The notes beneath the pieces were generated by a model that ran no database searches, was not told where the DNA came from, and saw only the letters and a program-made list of their open reading frames with translations. A program made the translations under genes and the position numbers. Below, in pieces: positions 22,916-35,738 of a stretch of 64,000 nucleotides of DNA. Location of the stretch: positions 15,058,727-15,122,726 of the forward strand of contig CM056743.1 of NCBI GenBank assembly GCA_029851415.1. The letters run 5' to 3'. Positions within the stretch are counted from its first letter, which is position 1. Each line of letters opens with the position of its first letter. The stretch comes from Eretmocerus hayati (taxonomy: Eukaryota; Arthropoda; Insecta; Hymenoptera; Aphelinidae).

Positions 22916-22919
22916 TTAA

Positions 22920-23716
22920 GTGTTCCATGAACATATAGGATTAGGGAATCCGTGGATTCCATGGTTATATACGATCATACATGCATTGAATCGGTTTCAA
23001 AAGTTGTTATTTTTTGTCTGGAAAGACGTGATATACCAATTTACTGATGTAACATTAATACTTCACGGTATTGATCGAACAGTACTCAGAAAAATCTTCC
23101 AAGGAAGTCATTCTTAGGTTTTGAACATTTGAAGTATTCAAGAGGAAAATTCCACATTAAATATCATTTTCCGTCAAAAATGTCACTTTTTTGGAACTCA
23201 GGACCCGACTCCTGGAAAGATTTGTTTCCAGTAGTATTAAGATTATTATCGTGACATTTTGATGTTAAAACAGTTTTGATGTTAGGTTTGAATCAGTATC
23301 AGTATCACAGCTTTCCGGAAAAAGAAAAAATGTTTGAAGCGGTTTTACGTATGATCCTACAATGATCATGCGGCATCCTCGGATTCATGATGATATATTA
23401 TGTTCATGGAATCGTATCTTTTACTTGGGTACTGTCGGATGCAATCAAGACAAGAATGTGAGACTGAATATTCAGAATGTTAGAAACGCCAAGTCAGGCA
23501 TCCTTGTGTCTGCCTTATTGCATTAATTGATTTATCTTGAACGGTAATTGGTCTGTAATAAGGTCTTGTCATCATAATCACTCGAAATGAAACACATGAA
23601 TTATTCCGTAACTATGTTCAAGTAAACATGACGAGAGTGAGTAGAATAACTCGCCAAATGCTATCAAAATATTAGCTTAGAGAAAAGGTGTTCAATCAAT
23701 CTGCAACAACATTATC
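22920..23716. other. Non-coding stretch, nothing recognised
   Basis: No gene, RNA or repeat could be supported between the diverged inverted-repeat element and the short ORF at 23717. Confidence 0.4.
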
Positions 23717-24037
23717 ATGAACACAAAGCCTTCTCCGGTTCTTCTGTTGAATCTCAATGTAGACGAAAGAATAACTTTCCGGAAGCTTTGTCTGGTGAAC
23801 AAGCAGTTTTTCCAAGCGATTTGCATCAATTATCGTTCGATTCACGCAAAGTACATGGAAATTGAAATTGCAGCGGCGCAAAGCTCCAAGGTGGATTTTG
23901 CTGTCACGGAAAGTTTTTTATGCTTCCCCAAACTTATGCGCATCCGGACATTGAAGAAGAAAGTTCTTTTCATGAGTAAAACATGCGATGCATTAAATTT
24001 GTATAAAATCAAGCCATTCAGAATGATGCTTGCTTAG
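23717..24037 (+). CDS. Short ORF of 106 aa, weak F-box-like N-terminus
   Basis: The ORF opens with an ATG and ends in TAG. The stretch PVLLLNLNVDERITFRKLCL with a following VNKQFF resembles the loose F-box pattern (Leu-rich start, then L..VCK.F). The rest (basic, with a LYKIKPF end) is not recognised. It lies just upstream of the first recognised GPCR exon on the same strand but does not belong to it in frame or content. It may be a chance ORF or a fragment of an F-box gene. Confidence 0.2.
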   Translation: MNTKPSPVLLLNLNVDERITFRKLCLVNKQFFQAICINYRSIHAKYMEIEIAAAQSSKVDFAVTESFLCFPKLMRIRTLKKKVLFMSKTCDALNLYKIKPFRMMLA

Positions 24038-24129
24038 TGAAAAAATTCACTCACCTTGGGCGTAATCCTCCACAATGTTCTCATAGCCCAAGAATAAGTA
24101 TCTCTTAGTAATGATCGAAATTTTTCCAG

Positions 24130-27100
24130 ACTGTTTCAGTGACCGTCAGTGTGATGACTCTGACATTCATTTCGATTGACAGATGGTATGCGATCTGCTT
24201 CCCTCTCAGATTCAAGTCGACGACAAACCGAGCAAAGACAGCTATCATCATTATCTGGGTGATAGCCTTACTCTTTGGTAAGTTTTTTGAGAACTAAATC
24301 GTTGCCTCTGACAAAGAAAAACACGTCCCCATTTATATAAATCCATAGAGAGAATGATGGGAAATGTTTTTCTTCTTCGGGGCGATGACATAATCACAAA
24401 TAACTGAAGAGTCCGTTTATTCAATTTTGATTCTCTGTGTTGATTGGTTGAACTACCTTGCATCGAATCATAGTTGGTTCTATTCGCAATCAAATATCTT
24501 ACTTGAATGCGAACAATTTGATTAAAAACTCAAAAGAATTGTGAAAAATTAAAAAATTTACAATCAGTCTTTGAAATGTTGCGTGTAGTATGACTGAAAC
24601 ATTTCACTTGAGACGCCTGCATTCTGGTGCAAAAAGATTTGATCAACAAAGTGATGTTTTGAATTAGATTCTATATTGTTTTCCTAACTTCCAAAAAATT
24701 CGGACAATTTATTTTAACTGCACTCTCGGCGATACAATCCATTCGTACCACTATAATGACCAAAGTTAATAATTTGAAAATTATTTCATTGCAGATATTC
24801 CAGACTTGCTGATCATGCATACTTACCCCAGGCACAACTCTGACACAATATTGTTCACTCAGTGCGGTCCCAAGGGCTTAAGCAAAAGGATACTCAACGT
24901 TTTGTGGATGGTCAAATTTGTCCTACTATATGTTGCACCACTCGTATTCATGAGCTTCGCTTATTACCGAATAGTTCGTGTACTTTGGAGAAACGAAATT
25001 CCTGGCCACAATTGTAAGTTTTGTCCTCTATGGTCTATTTGATACTTCACTCAGTAACAATAACGGAGTGAGGTATATTATACATATTTTGATTCGGAGT
25101 CGTGAGTACTTTATAATAGGTACTACTAATGTATATTTGCAGTTATAGTGCAAAATTTACATGGAATGTAGTAAGAGAGTTGCGAGACGAAACTTCATCT
25201 CTTTTGCTTTCACCAATAGAAAGGGTTGTATTCGCGACAAGAGATTTTTCTCTGATCTTTTCATCCCAATCCATTTTTCATTGTAAAAATCTTCACTTAC
25301 AGGGATTCGGTTTCCACCATTTTGTTCCTCTCGCCGAGATATTTTGATTATAGGTCACACTTTGTACTCCGCGATCATCCCTCCCATGCTACAGATTCAT
25401 CTTTATCTGTCGTTGGCGTGTGTGTGTGTGTGTCTTTTTTTCGTGCGCCCATAGGCTGAAATTCATATGAGTAGTAGATGATCAACCAAAATGCGCTGGA
25501 AAAATTCACAGATCAATCTATCAAACACTTTTCGATTTATGAGTCTTAAAAAAAATGTCAAATTTTTCAAAAATTGATCCTTCTATACACAAATATTTTC
25601 GTCTTTAATTTTTATACCAAACTTCTGGTACCCTGAACAAGCCCTTTTCGGCTATTGTCCGTCTTCGTTAACGTTCATTCATCATTATGAAAATGAACTA
25701 TTATCATCGTTTAAATTCTGCATCATTCACATAAAAACTCGTAATATTATTTTCTAATTCATTTAACGGAATTCCATGTCAACCGATCGATTCATCATAA
25801 CAAAATGAACGTTCTGTTTAGCTTCCTGAAATTTTGCTTAGGGAGTCTTTTTGGGAGGTATTTGAAAATAATCAATACAAATTTTTGAAAAATTTACATT
25901 TCCAATTTTCTGAGACGCATAAATCGAAAACGATCTAATAGAATCTGTACATCGTTTCAGCACATCTGTCGATGATCATCTATCATCCAAATGCAAGTCC
26001 GTGTCTCTCAGTTCAATGAATGGTCATACTTTGGAATGAGAAAGCATTCTGCTAATCTCTTTTAGCGGCGTACTTTTTTTCACGACCCATTCAAGAGGTT
26101 TTTGCAAATCCAATAAATGTAATGACCGCTGATCGTCTAAAGCTAGAATTGACTATACAAAATTAACCCGAGACCCAATTTTTGCAGTTCAAAATCTTTT
26201 GAGGAACCATCAAAAAGATCAAATCAGTGCTTATGAGGCAATTTATAACGTTGCAGTATCAACTCGTATCATCAACACAAACGAGTTGAGCTCGCAGGCG
26301 AACTTTGGAAATCCAGAGGGTCAACTCAAGTCTCGAAGAAAAGCAGCCAAAATGCTGGTCGCTGTCGTACTCATGTTCGCCATTTGCTGCCTGCCAGTGC
26401 ATCTCTTCAACATTGTGTGGTAAGAATAAGCTGTTTACCTATTGCAATTTTCACACATCTTTGTTTTTACTACTCAATTGAACTTTGACACAATGTCATT
26501 ACCAAAGTAAACAAGTCATTGTACAGTGTTTGAAAACAAAATTTTTCTTGAGAAAAATTTCACTTTAGATCAATTTTCACTGATTTTGATCGAACCGTCA
26601 AATGCACAAGGCTGAATTTTTCCTAAAAACTGGGAAATGGACTGTATTTTTCTAGAACACCACATGAAAATTCAAGCTGAATCAGGTAGAGTCCATACAA
26701 GTCGATGCAGTGGGAATTTAGAGATGTTTCGAGCAGATTTTTCCCACAGAAAACGTCTCACTCGAAATCGAACCATCCGTAAAACTTCTCATTAGAGTCC
26801 TCTATGCTGTTTCTAATCTCAAAGCCGTAACTGGTTAATTTTAGTGTGATTCCAAGCTTACGTTATTATATTTGTCATTCCGTTGATATTTATAAATTTT
26901 TGTTTTTGAGTTCGAGTGAAATACTTCCTATCACGAGACATACTATTTGAACATCACAGAGTTCTGCCCCCCCCCCCCTTCATCGTTTTGCGCGGATTCC
27001 GGCATGAGTTTTCATTCAATGTTTCACAGAGATACAAACCATCCATCGGCTTTGGAAGAAAAATTAGCACACTCAAAAGTTCGATAAAAAACGAAGAGAT

Positions 27101-30100
27101 TTCCGTTCAAACAATTCCAATTTTTCAAAAATTGAGTTGAAGACAAATTTTTCTGGAAGATCAGGTTTTAGGCCACTGTGCATCGATCGTGACAAATGCA
27201 AAAATTTATATCAAATTGATTGCATATCACCAACTCCCCTCGATACAATAAGGATGCTATAGTTGTGAACAACTTCCATGTAGGCAATTTCCGATGGGGC
27301 AAGTCTTTGTCATAGATGGTGATACTTTAATTCGATTCTTGCAACGGGCCGAGATCTTTCAGAAGATAGAAGAACGAATAAATAATGTATCCCATTATGT
27401 GAGCGACTTTACATCTTTCAATCTATCTTCTAGGGCCTTCATCAAATTTGAAAACTCTACAGCATTGAAGGCCATGAGCTGCCTCGTGCACTGGCTTTTC
27501 TACGCTAACAGTGCCATCAACCCGTTGATCTACAATTTCATGAGCGGTAAATATATGACTAGCGTTGTTGCCTCCTCTCTCGCAACCACTCGTTCAACTT
27601 GTAAATATTCTTAATATGTCAGAGACCCCGAGATGCTTCCGTAGTTCAAATAAATATGATATTTCTAAAATGATAGGTAATGGTCAATTGATGGTATTAA
27701 AAAGAGGTTTCTTATAGAGTTCGTAGAGATGACATTTTGTCGGACTTATGCCACTAACAGTTATAAGTACCAACCAGCTCGATTGGCCACCCACAAATCA
27801 ACCTATCAATCCCACCCGCTCAACCATATCAACCTACCCACCCCACCCACCTACCGAATCTCCTGCGTGCCATCCCATATAACCTACACACAGGCATTTA
27901 TTAAATTTTAGCTATAGCCGAGCACGAAACAGACCATCTCATACCATCCTAGATCGTCCCAGACCATCTCAGACCATTTCAGACTGTTCCAGATCATCCA
28001 GAATCGTTTCAAACCATACCAGAACATCTCAGATCGTACAAGACCGTTCTAGGCAGTTATGGACCATCTCAGATCATTCTCAAACCATCTCAGGCTGTTC
28101 AAGATCATCCCAGACCGTACCAAACCGTTCCAGAACGTTTCAGACTGTCTCGGGTCGTTCCAACCCATCTCAGAACGTTCCAGACCATCCCATATCGTTC
28201 CAGACATTACCAGAACGACTCGAATCGTACCAGACCGTTCTACAAAAAGTTACAGACCGTCTCAGATCGTTCCGAAGCGTTCCATGCCGTTCAAGACTAT
28301 CTCAAATCGTTCCAAATTGTACTATCAGAACATCTCAAACCACCCTAGTTACCCCAGATGGTTTCAGATTGGACCGGACCGTTCCAGACTATTCCGGACC
28401 GGACCAAACCATCCATCTACCCGCCCACCTACCCACCCACTCACCAACCTAACCAATCATCGACCCATCCATGACCCATATGGCCACCCATCATACCTCA
28501 CCCCTCCCACGTCGGCAAACTGAAACGCGTGATCCGGACAGACAAAGTTCGTCTGGGCATTCAATTATTATGATTTGGACTATTTTCTCAGGGTTCCCAA
28601 ATTTTTCAGATTATCTTCATAAAAATCTGGAATACTAAATATACGATAATCTATCCGTTCAAACATCACTGCAGCAGAAAGAGATCAGGTTCCTTTGAAC
28701 AGAGCTTGTGTTGCAGTCATTTAGTCATGTACAAGAAAATTTTCAGTTTTCCAAAAAGATAATCATTGTGAATATTTCCGAGTAGATTTGCATAAGTGCC
28801 AGTGGGGAAGAGGGCTCCATCATTTCAAATTCCTAAAACTGTATAACAGTTTTAAAATGTGAAAGACAAGAAAGAACGAAAGTACGACTAACGTACACAC
28901 TCAATTGACTCCATTATACCCGTCTTATCTATACTGAAACTGGAAAGCCAACCGTCTATAATAATTATCGCAATGACAATTGGTCATGGCAGTTATATCG
29001 CATAAGTAGTACCTATTGCTTACACAACAGATTCGGAATTTTCTAGAATTTAATGTGCAAGGATCCTTACAAATTGATTATCGAATTATTCCGACTCGGA
29101 ATTTGATGGGGCAGGAATGATGAGTTTATGGTACGTTAAACAATTACCGCTAGTGAATTGAGCACCCTCTTATTCAACCAGTTATACCCGCCAGATGAGG
29201 ATAACAACAGAGCTCATTGAATCGACGTTCCCGCGCTGCTCCGCAAATAATTAGATTTTTCCACAAAGACTGAGTATGAAAGCAGGGATTATTAAACCTC
29301 GCTCAAAGTTCAAACTCATCATTTTTAGCGTTCGTTTCATGCAAGCTTGTCCCTTATCCTCTAACATACCTCACATCGATTTAATTTTCCAACCCAGAAG
29401 CATCCTTTTTCAGCAAATTCAAAATCGAGCTAGTTATTCTCAATCCTTACATATCCAACGCATACAATCTCTATCTCTGAGGATATCGAAGATAGCCAAT
29501 TTCCCATTTACCCGAGTAGCTTAAAGCATTCTGCATTTCAATCAGCGTTAATATATTCAATTCCCGCAGCTGTGCACGGATATATACCGTCTACGACGAC
29601 GACAAGAATCGATAGATCTATATGCTCTCTATCCATTTTCTACCGAAAGGTATCATAAAATCAAACGAATCTCGTATGCCTTTTATATACCATCTAACGA
29701 GAAAAAATTGCAACGGTCAAAGTTACTCGATTGATATCATCAGAGCCGCACTATCTAGTATGGAAGGAATTCAAAACGTCAAAGCCGATCTGTGTAACTT
29801 TTATAAAACTTCTGAGAGGCGTGGAAAAAAACGAGTTCAGAGAAAATGAACGGACGAGTATCTAGTTCGTTTGAAATTGTAATCTTGTTAAAAATCAGAA
29901 TTCAATTCAGCCTCATGTTCACGCTTCCAACTGAGCAAGTGCACTTTGCTTATTAACTTCGATTCTCGGATGAGCCTGAATTATTTTCACGATATTTGGG
30001 GGCGGGGGAGGGGGGGTGGTGGAAAGTACGCTTGTTTGAAATGGAAAGCTTTTGGAACTCTGCTCATTCTGTATGTGGTCATGATTTTTCAGACAATTTT

Positions 30101-33100
30101 AGGATGCGAGTTGAATACTGACGGGTCTATTTCGATAGGTCCGAAATTTGCATAGGGTTTGTTGATTAAAAAGTGGTGGAGTTTGTATGATGTCAGTCGA
30201 TAGTTTGAAGAAACAATTTTCAAATGTGGAAAGAATTTACTTTGGGCATTGTTTTAGCCTTTGTAAAGTGTATGTGATATTCTGAATGAAAGGAAATGTA
30301 AAAATGTAGGTTCACGTTTCGCTCTGCACAGAAATATTTGTGATAAAATATCATGTTTATCAAAAGAATTACCCAACGCGTGAATATCAAATATCTCTTT
30401 GTTTAGCTTGGGTATGCTGGTTGATGATTGCACAAAATAGTCGAGTTTGAAATGGGAAACTCAATCTGAAATTCTTTGAAATACAGAATTCAACAAATGG
30501 AACGAATTGATGAAGCGCAGTGACGTTGGGTTGTAAGGGTCTTACTCGTACGATATGATGAGATACGTCTGTACACGATGTGTGGTGAATATTCTCAAAA
30601 AATATAATTCATCTATAGTGACCTTCGCAGTTCTACTCAGCTCCTGAAACATTTCTTTCAATATAATCTTTCCGCAATTTTTCAGGGTTTAAATGCCTAA
30701 AACATTACAAAAAGTAACTTTCGCGCCTCGCTCACGAATTTCCTCGCTTCCGAGCGATTTCGACCCTCGTCTGCGGCTCTGACCAAAAACTAACCACTCC
30801 AGAAATGAGCTCACGGTGCGCTTCTAGAACAAAGAAGTTTGGCAAAAATGCCGAACAAATCTGAAAAAGTCATCTTTCTTGTTGAGACTCCGCGAAACAA
30901 GATCCAATTTTCAGGTAAATCGTCTCAGATTGTCTCATCAAGTGATTTTCAAATCAAGAATTCATCATACATTGCTTAGAGAGGGATTCGGTGACTCCCC
31001 GTTTTCTTCGCATCAGATGATTTGCTTAGATTAATCGCAGAACTCAAGGAACTTGCAATACCACAGAGAAAGCATAAGTTTCTCGCAAGGAATCATGCAC
31101 TTTTTGCTATTTTTTAGAATTTTTTCCAGTATCATTAAAATAGCCTGAGGTTCTCGATCAATTCAACTAAGACATCTTGTAGGTAGATATTCAAAAAATC
31201 TATAAAGAACTATTCTTGACATGTTTTTGCTATGACTATGACCTATGACCACTTTGATTTCTGAGTAATAGGCATCTTGCATTTTTTTTGACCCCCCAAA
31301 AAAAAGGTTTGGCAAATTTGAGCAAATCGAGATGAGTAAGGTGCAATTGGAAAGAAATTCCCAAAAATTGTTTACAACTTGCGCAAATTATTTGAAAGTC
31401 AGACGATTGTGTCACACGGTGCAAGTCATCCTACTGTCAAACAATATGCGCAAGAGAAAGAAAATTTTTGGGATCTTTTCTTCAATTGCACAATACTTGT
31501 CTCGATTTGCTCGAATTTGCCAAACCTTTTTCTGGAGGGATCAAAGAAATTGCAAGACGCCATACAATAGCGGCAGTCGACGATTTTGTCGGAGTGACGT
31601 CACACAGTGCAAGTCATCAGACTTTCAAACAATTTGCGCGAGATGAAAACAATTTTTGGGGATTTTTTTTCCAATTGCACCCTACCTATCTCGATTTGCT
31701 CGAATTTGCCAAACCTTTTTTTTGGGGGGTCAAAAAAAATGCAAGATGCCTATTGGGAGAAAGCCTTGCGGAAGCGAAGAAAACGGAGAATCATCGAATT
31801 CCTACATAAGCAATGTATGGTAGATGCTTGATTTGACAATCACTCAATGAGACAATTTGATACGAACCAAGGGAAAAAGATTCCCAGTGCCCCAAAACAG
31901 CCTGACGAGCGAGGTGCATACACTATTTTTTGGTATCAGGGCGACTAAACGCCAATTTTCTGATTCGAGCTGGCAAGAAAAATGGACGTTTAGTCGCACT
32001 ATGCCAAAAAACCTATTTATACCACTCGACGCGGAAACTGCGTGTTTCCACGTCGAGTCGTATAAACCGGCATATGCTATTTTGCAATTTTGTAGGAACT
32101 TAAATACGCTGGGGAAATTGCAAGAAGCTATTTATAGCCCAAGACCAGACAATAGTTTTCGACACGCTGTGCGGAAAAGTGTCTCTTTCGTACTGATTTT
32201 AAACTTTCTCGCACAGTTTCTCGAAAAACACAGTTCGATACGTGAGTGTAAGACCTATTTTTCCACCTTTGTGTCGAAATGTACTATTTTGCAAATCGTT
32301 TTTCTATAACGATATCTCCTTACTTTCATTGACATCAAAGGAGGAGAAGGTAACATGCAATTTTTTGCATTCTGATGCTTGAAAATGAGAGACTGGCAGG
32401 ACTGGAGAAGGGTGCTTACAAGGCTATTTCTTGTACTTCGGATAGGTATAACCCCATTTTAGAGCGAGACCCTTTCTCAATCGCGATAAAAAAGTCATCA
32501 ATCAATTTAGAAATATGATGAGAAAACTTTAAAAAATAGATTGAGCAAGCGTGTTGCATTCTCACTATAAAACCTCTCAAATGATTGATAAGTTACATTG
32601 AGATAAATTCAGCAAGAATCAGTATTTAAAGAAATCTTTTCGTGTACTAATTCACCTATAACTCACTAATATACGATTGTCTGTTCCCATTTCTGTCATC
32701 GACGATGAAATATGCATCTCCATCATCAACGTGGGTCTCATCTAATCTATGAAATACCTCTGCGATCCAAATTCAATCGTGGCTCCACCATACACACCAA
32801 TTGGCGTCATATGGAAATAACAGGAAAATTTCGTCGAGAGTTCAAAAGGACGTTTTGCTGCCCACGAGTCCCAGGCTCCACGCAACTTCATAATCTAGGT
32901 CACAACGTTGGTCACTATCGTTTAGCAGGTAATAATAACTAAATAATTCAAGTAGACAATTACTTTCACATCCATAAAAATTAAAATAATGAAAAATATA
33001 TACTTGATTTTTCATAAAAACGCAGCATCGGCTGGCAGATCATCTCGCTCTCCGCCATCAGCTCGTCCTACCAGTAGTCGTTTCATCCTTATTCGGCAGA

Positions 33101-33126
33101 GCAGCATAAACAAAAGTAGCGTCTGA
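24130..33126 (+). CDS. Neuropeptide GPCR (orexin/allatotropin/trissin receptor group), 3' part
   Basis: Six exons join in phase: 24130-24277, 24795-25013, 26188-26419, 27434-27546, 32824-32928 and 33026-33126 (stop TGA). They encode the C-terminal 305 residues of a rhodopsin-class receptor. Exon 1 starts with the end of TM3 (TVSVTVSVMTLTFISIDRW), with DRW in place of DRY, and continues into TM4. Exon 2 has ECL2 with a Cys (FTQCGPKG) and TM5 (LLYVAPLVFMSFAYYRIVRV) ending IPGHN. Exon 3 is ICL3 plus TM6 (LKSRRKAAKMLVAVVLMFA, CCLPVH). Exon 4 is TM7 (FYANSAINPLIYNFMSG). Exons 5-6 give helix 8 (GKFRREFKRTFCC) and a Ser/Arg-rich tail ending INKSSV. The sequence style matches insect peptide receptors related to vertebrate orexin receptors; trissin receptor is my best guess but is not certain. 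Exons for TM1-TM3 were not found within the window. Confidence 0.85.
24278..26187 (+). other. GPCR introns 1 and 2 (with exon 2 between)
   Basis: Intron sequence around exon 24795-25013. It contains a (GT)n run at about 25416-25433. No other feature was recognised. Confidence 0.6.
27930..28410. repeat. Degenerate minisatellite, about 10-bp period
   Basis: About 45 imperfect copies of a unit near agacc(a/g)t(c/t)(c/t)c. The variants are agaccatctc, agaccgttcc and agatcgttcc. Poly-CCCA/CCACC simple sequence borders it at 27780-27860 and 28410-28460. The 154-codon ORF across it (28059-28523) is a product of the repeat. Confidence 0.8.
31249..31758. mobile_element. Inverted-repeat element with a third internal copy of the arm
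   Basis: The ends are ataggcatcttgcatttttt (from about 31250) and the complement aaaaaatgcaagatgcctat (to about 31757). The left arm (31250-31430) is inverted relative to the right arm (about 31595-31757). A further direct copy of the right-arm sequence (caattgcac...tttgctcgaatttgccaaacc) lies at about 31440-31560. CRE-like gtgacgtcacac occurs at 31594. No coding capacity. Confidence 0.6.
31925..32065. repeat. Two adjacent stem-loops
   Basis: Stem 1 pairs 31925-31952 (ttttttggtatcagggcgac...) with 31984-32011 over about 26 bp, with a 31-base loop. Stem 2 pairs 32017-32039 (tttataccactcgacgcgg...) with 32043-32065 at about 21 of 23 positions and a very short loop. They lie inside the GPCR intron. 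They could be remnants of hairpin elements or structured RNA. Confidence 0.6.
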
Positions 33127-35738
33127 GCCGAGGCTCCGGGTGCACCCGATGTATTAGATGCACCTGATGTTGAGTCCGAGTTCGAAGCTGCGTGTGATGC
33201 ATCTCCATCGCAAGAATCTGATATGCTGTAAAAGTATAAATTAACCAACAGCGCGCTGCCAGCCGCAATTTGATTGTCCTTTATATCCGTCGAGATGACC
33301 GATCTCATGTCGGACCGCTTCGCACAGGTTCTTGCAGCAGATTCACCGAGTTAGTAATTTCTGGTAATTCTTGTTTCAATTTATAATCCTATTTATGATT
33401 ATTCCAATTTATTTTCAATTTCGTGATCAAAGCACAGGATGATAACACGTATAACTAGGTGCGTTTGTTTCAAAGTCGGCTTGTCACGTAGACCTTCGTG
33501 CTGTTCCAACACAAATGAATAATTCATCATTACTCAATTCATTTCTTCAATTTGCGTGAATCTATGAGTGAGAGATAATCAAAACTTCCATGACGAATTT
33601 TTACGACATGATTTTATAGCAACTCGAATTTCCAATTATATAAATTTTCTTATTTTACTCAGAGATTTACGGTCTAGAGAGCCCAATTTACATAACATTA
33701 TCATTATCGCGTGTAATGCATAGTACAATGGAGTCCGAATAAGACGAAATGACTGACGAGACGAATCTACTTTTTTTGGTCCCATTTCCCGATAAAACAT
33801 GTTTACTGATCCGCTTTCACCGAAATTTATCCAATACGAGGGGAATTTTCTAAGTGCTTGAGTTTTGTCTCAAACACACTTCAGCACTATACTCGATACA
33901 CTTCTCACTTTCTGATATTGTTAATAAATTCTTTCCATCCGTCATATCATACCATGAATTGCACAAAATGATTTCATTGTCTCAATTTGTCTCGTACAGA
34001 TCAACATCCAAAATAAAGTACCGTGGCTCCCGAGGGACAGATTCTTCAGTCAGAGCTGCAATCTCGCTAGTCAATGACCTGAAGAAACGCGGAGAATGTT
34101 GAAAGAAAGTGACCAACCACCATGGACGTGTACGAGAGTGGAGTGGCATCGGATTTTCAAGTTGACAGCTGCTGTTGATGAGTAAATCCTTCCAAAAATG
34201 TGTTCAATATTGTGATCAAACACGGATGACAAACAGTTAAATGAGCTGTTGATAACTTTAAACGACTCTATAATGTCAGCTTTTGAATGATACTGTAATT
34301 TAAGAATACGCATCGAACCATGTCCGAAATCTATATACTGTGACAACATGAAAATAATGAGATCCGATCGGGTCATTTACTGTATATGTTAGATATAAGA
34401 AATGATCATATATATCGGTGAGAAACATAGTTTCAGTTTCAGTGTAAGTGTTATCTAAACCTCAAATGTTCTTTAAGAAAAACGACTCTCAATCTGTGGG
34501 TTGTAAATACATATGAAACAGACGAAAGTGAATTTTGGAACCATTTCATGTATTGAATTTATTTACAATGTACAGTATGGATTTATTTAGTTTGACATAT
34601 TTGAATTATAGAAAAACCTTCAGTATAAGAACCTGCATGTGTATGAGGAAAAACTTTTTTCGCATAAAGCAGAGCGAGGAAAATGCATTTCTTCGTAAAC
34701 GAAAATAGTTCCGTGACATCATAGCCAAAAAATTTAGTTGCATTACCAGATGCATTTGATCAATTCATCAATTTTCGATGTTGTGATTGAACAATTATTT
34801 ATACAATATAATATTATCTTTTATCATTACGATCTTATATTTTAAAAAGATCCAAATATGCATCACTAGCATTTCTAGTGAATCCATTATTATAAGCAAG
34901 ATTTGCGTCAGCAAATAAGGACCCACTACATACAGTACTTTGACACGCACCAATTCAGCACATTGCCACTGTGAGAGTAACGAGGAAAATTACAATGATG
35001 GTCACTAAGATTTTGATAAGTTAAAGGCTATTCAAAATTTTCTCCACTATGTATCGATTTTTACTCACAATCAGTCAAGCAAATCTTTTCTACTGACATT
35101 TCAAAGTGAGACTCATATGAGGCATTTGATTTTGAAGCCATATCCTAGTAAAACAATTTAAATTACCCAGCATCTGCTTGAGTAGTTCACTTCATTGCTT
35201 AATTATTCCCTCATACATAAAAAATTTCATCAACTTAACTCTCATTCAAGAGTATGCAGAAATGGGTATCTAACATAAAGCGTTTATGTATATAGCTCCT
35301 CCGCTCTATTTGTACCAAATATTCAAAAATGAGTAACTAAAATTTACTCTGATGAGTGTAAAAAGTATTATAATTGTTATGCACAGATGATCTTCTACAA
35401 ATAAAAATATAAGAAGGCAACTTTCATTCTTTCCTTCTAATGAACTTGTTTCAAAACGTATTTACAAGTCCCATTGGTAAACTGTCTTTCCAACAGGTTT
35501 AATTTTTAAAAAATTGAAATGAAAATATTAGCTCGTGTTGCCTACGCGGCAACACTAATGTCATAATTGCGACAAGCGAAAACTTTTTCTGATGAGATTT
35601 CACCTCAGCATAAATCATGAACCACGAGAAATGAAGCAGTTATTATGCAATTCAGCCGGCTATACGAAAATGGTAAGTATTATAAAAGAATAATTATTTT
35701 ATAGATACCCTAAGATGTTGGCTTCTAATAATCTGTAC
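33127..35738. other. Intergenic region between GPCR and barentsz 3' ends
   Basis: The two genes converge here. On the minus strand AATAAA occurs at 34558-34563 and 34582-34587, about 1.15 kb after the barentsz stop. These are plausible but untested poly(A) signals. No further gene was recognised. Confidence 0.4.

Larger units (their letters stand above)
27547..32823 (+). other. 5.3-kb GPCR intron carrying repeats
   Basis: The intron lies between the TM7 exon and the helix-8 exon (donor GCG/GTAAAT, acceptor AACAG). It holds a 10-bp-period minisatellite, G-rich runs near 30000, a multi-arm inverted-repeat element and a double hairpin, each listed separately. ORFs inside it show no domain. Confidence 0.7.

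Noticed and set aside
28059..28523. 154-codon ORF in the GPCR intron
   Set aside because: It is translation of the 10-bp minisatellite; no domain and compositionally repetitive.
31857..32309. 150-codon ORF in the GPCR intron
   Set aside because: It runs through two stem-loops and shows no family resemblance; more likely open by chance.
33012..33308. Minus-strand 98-codon ORF rich in Ser/Gly/Ala
   Set aside because: It overlaps the last GPCR exon in antisense; no domain seen.
33854..34102. Possible last GPCR exon encoding RSTSKIKYRGSRGTDSS
   Set aside because: Its phase does not fit the donor at 32928, whereas 33026-33126 joins in phase and ends in a stop with a plausible receptor tail.
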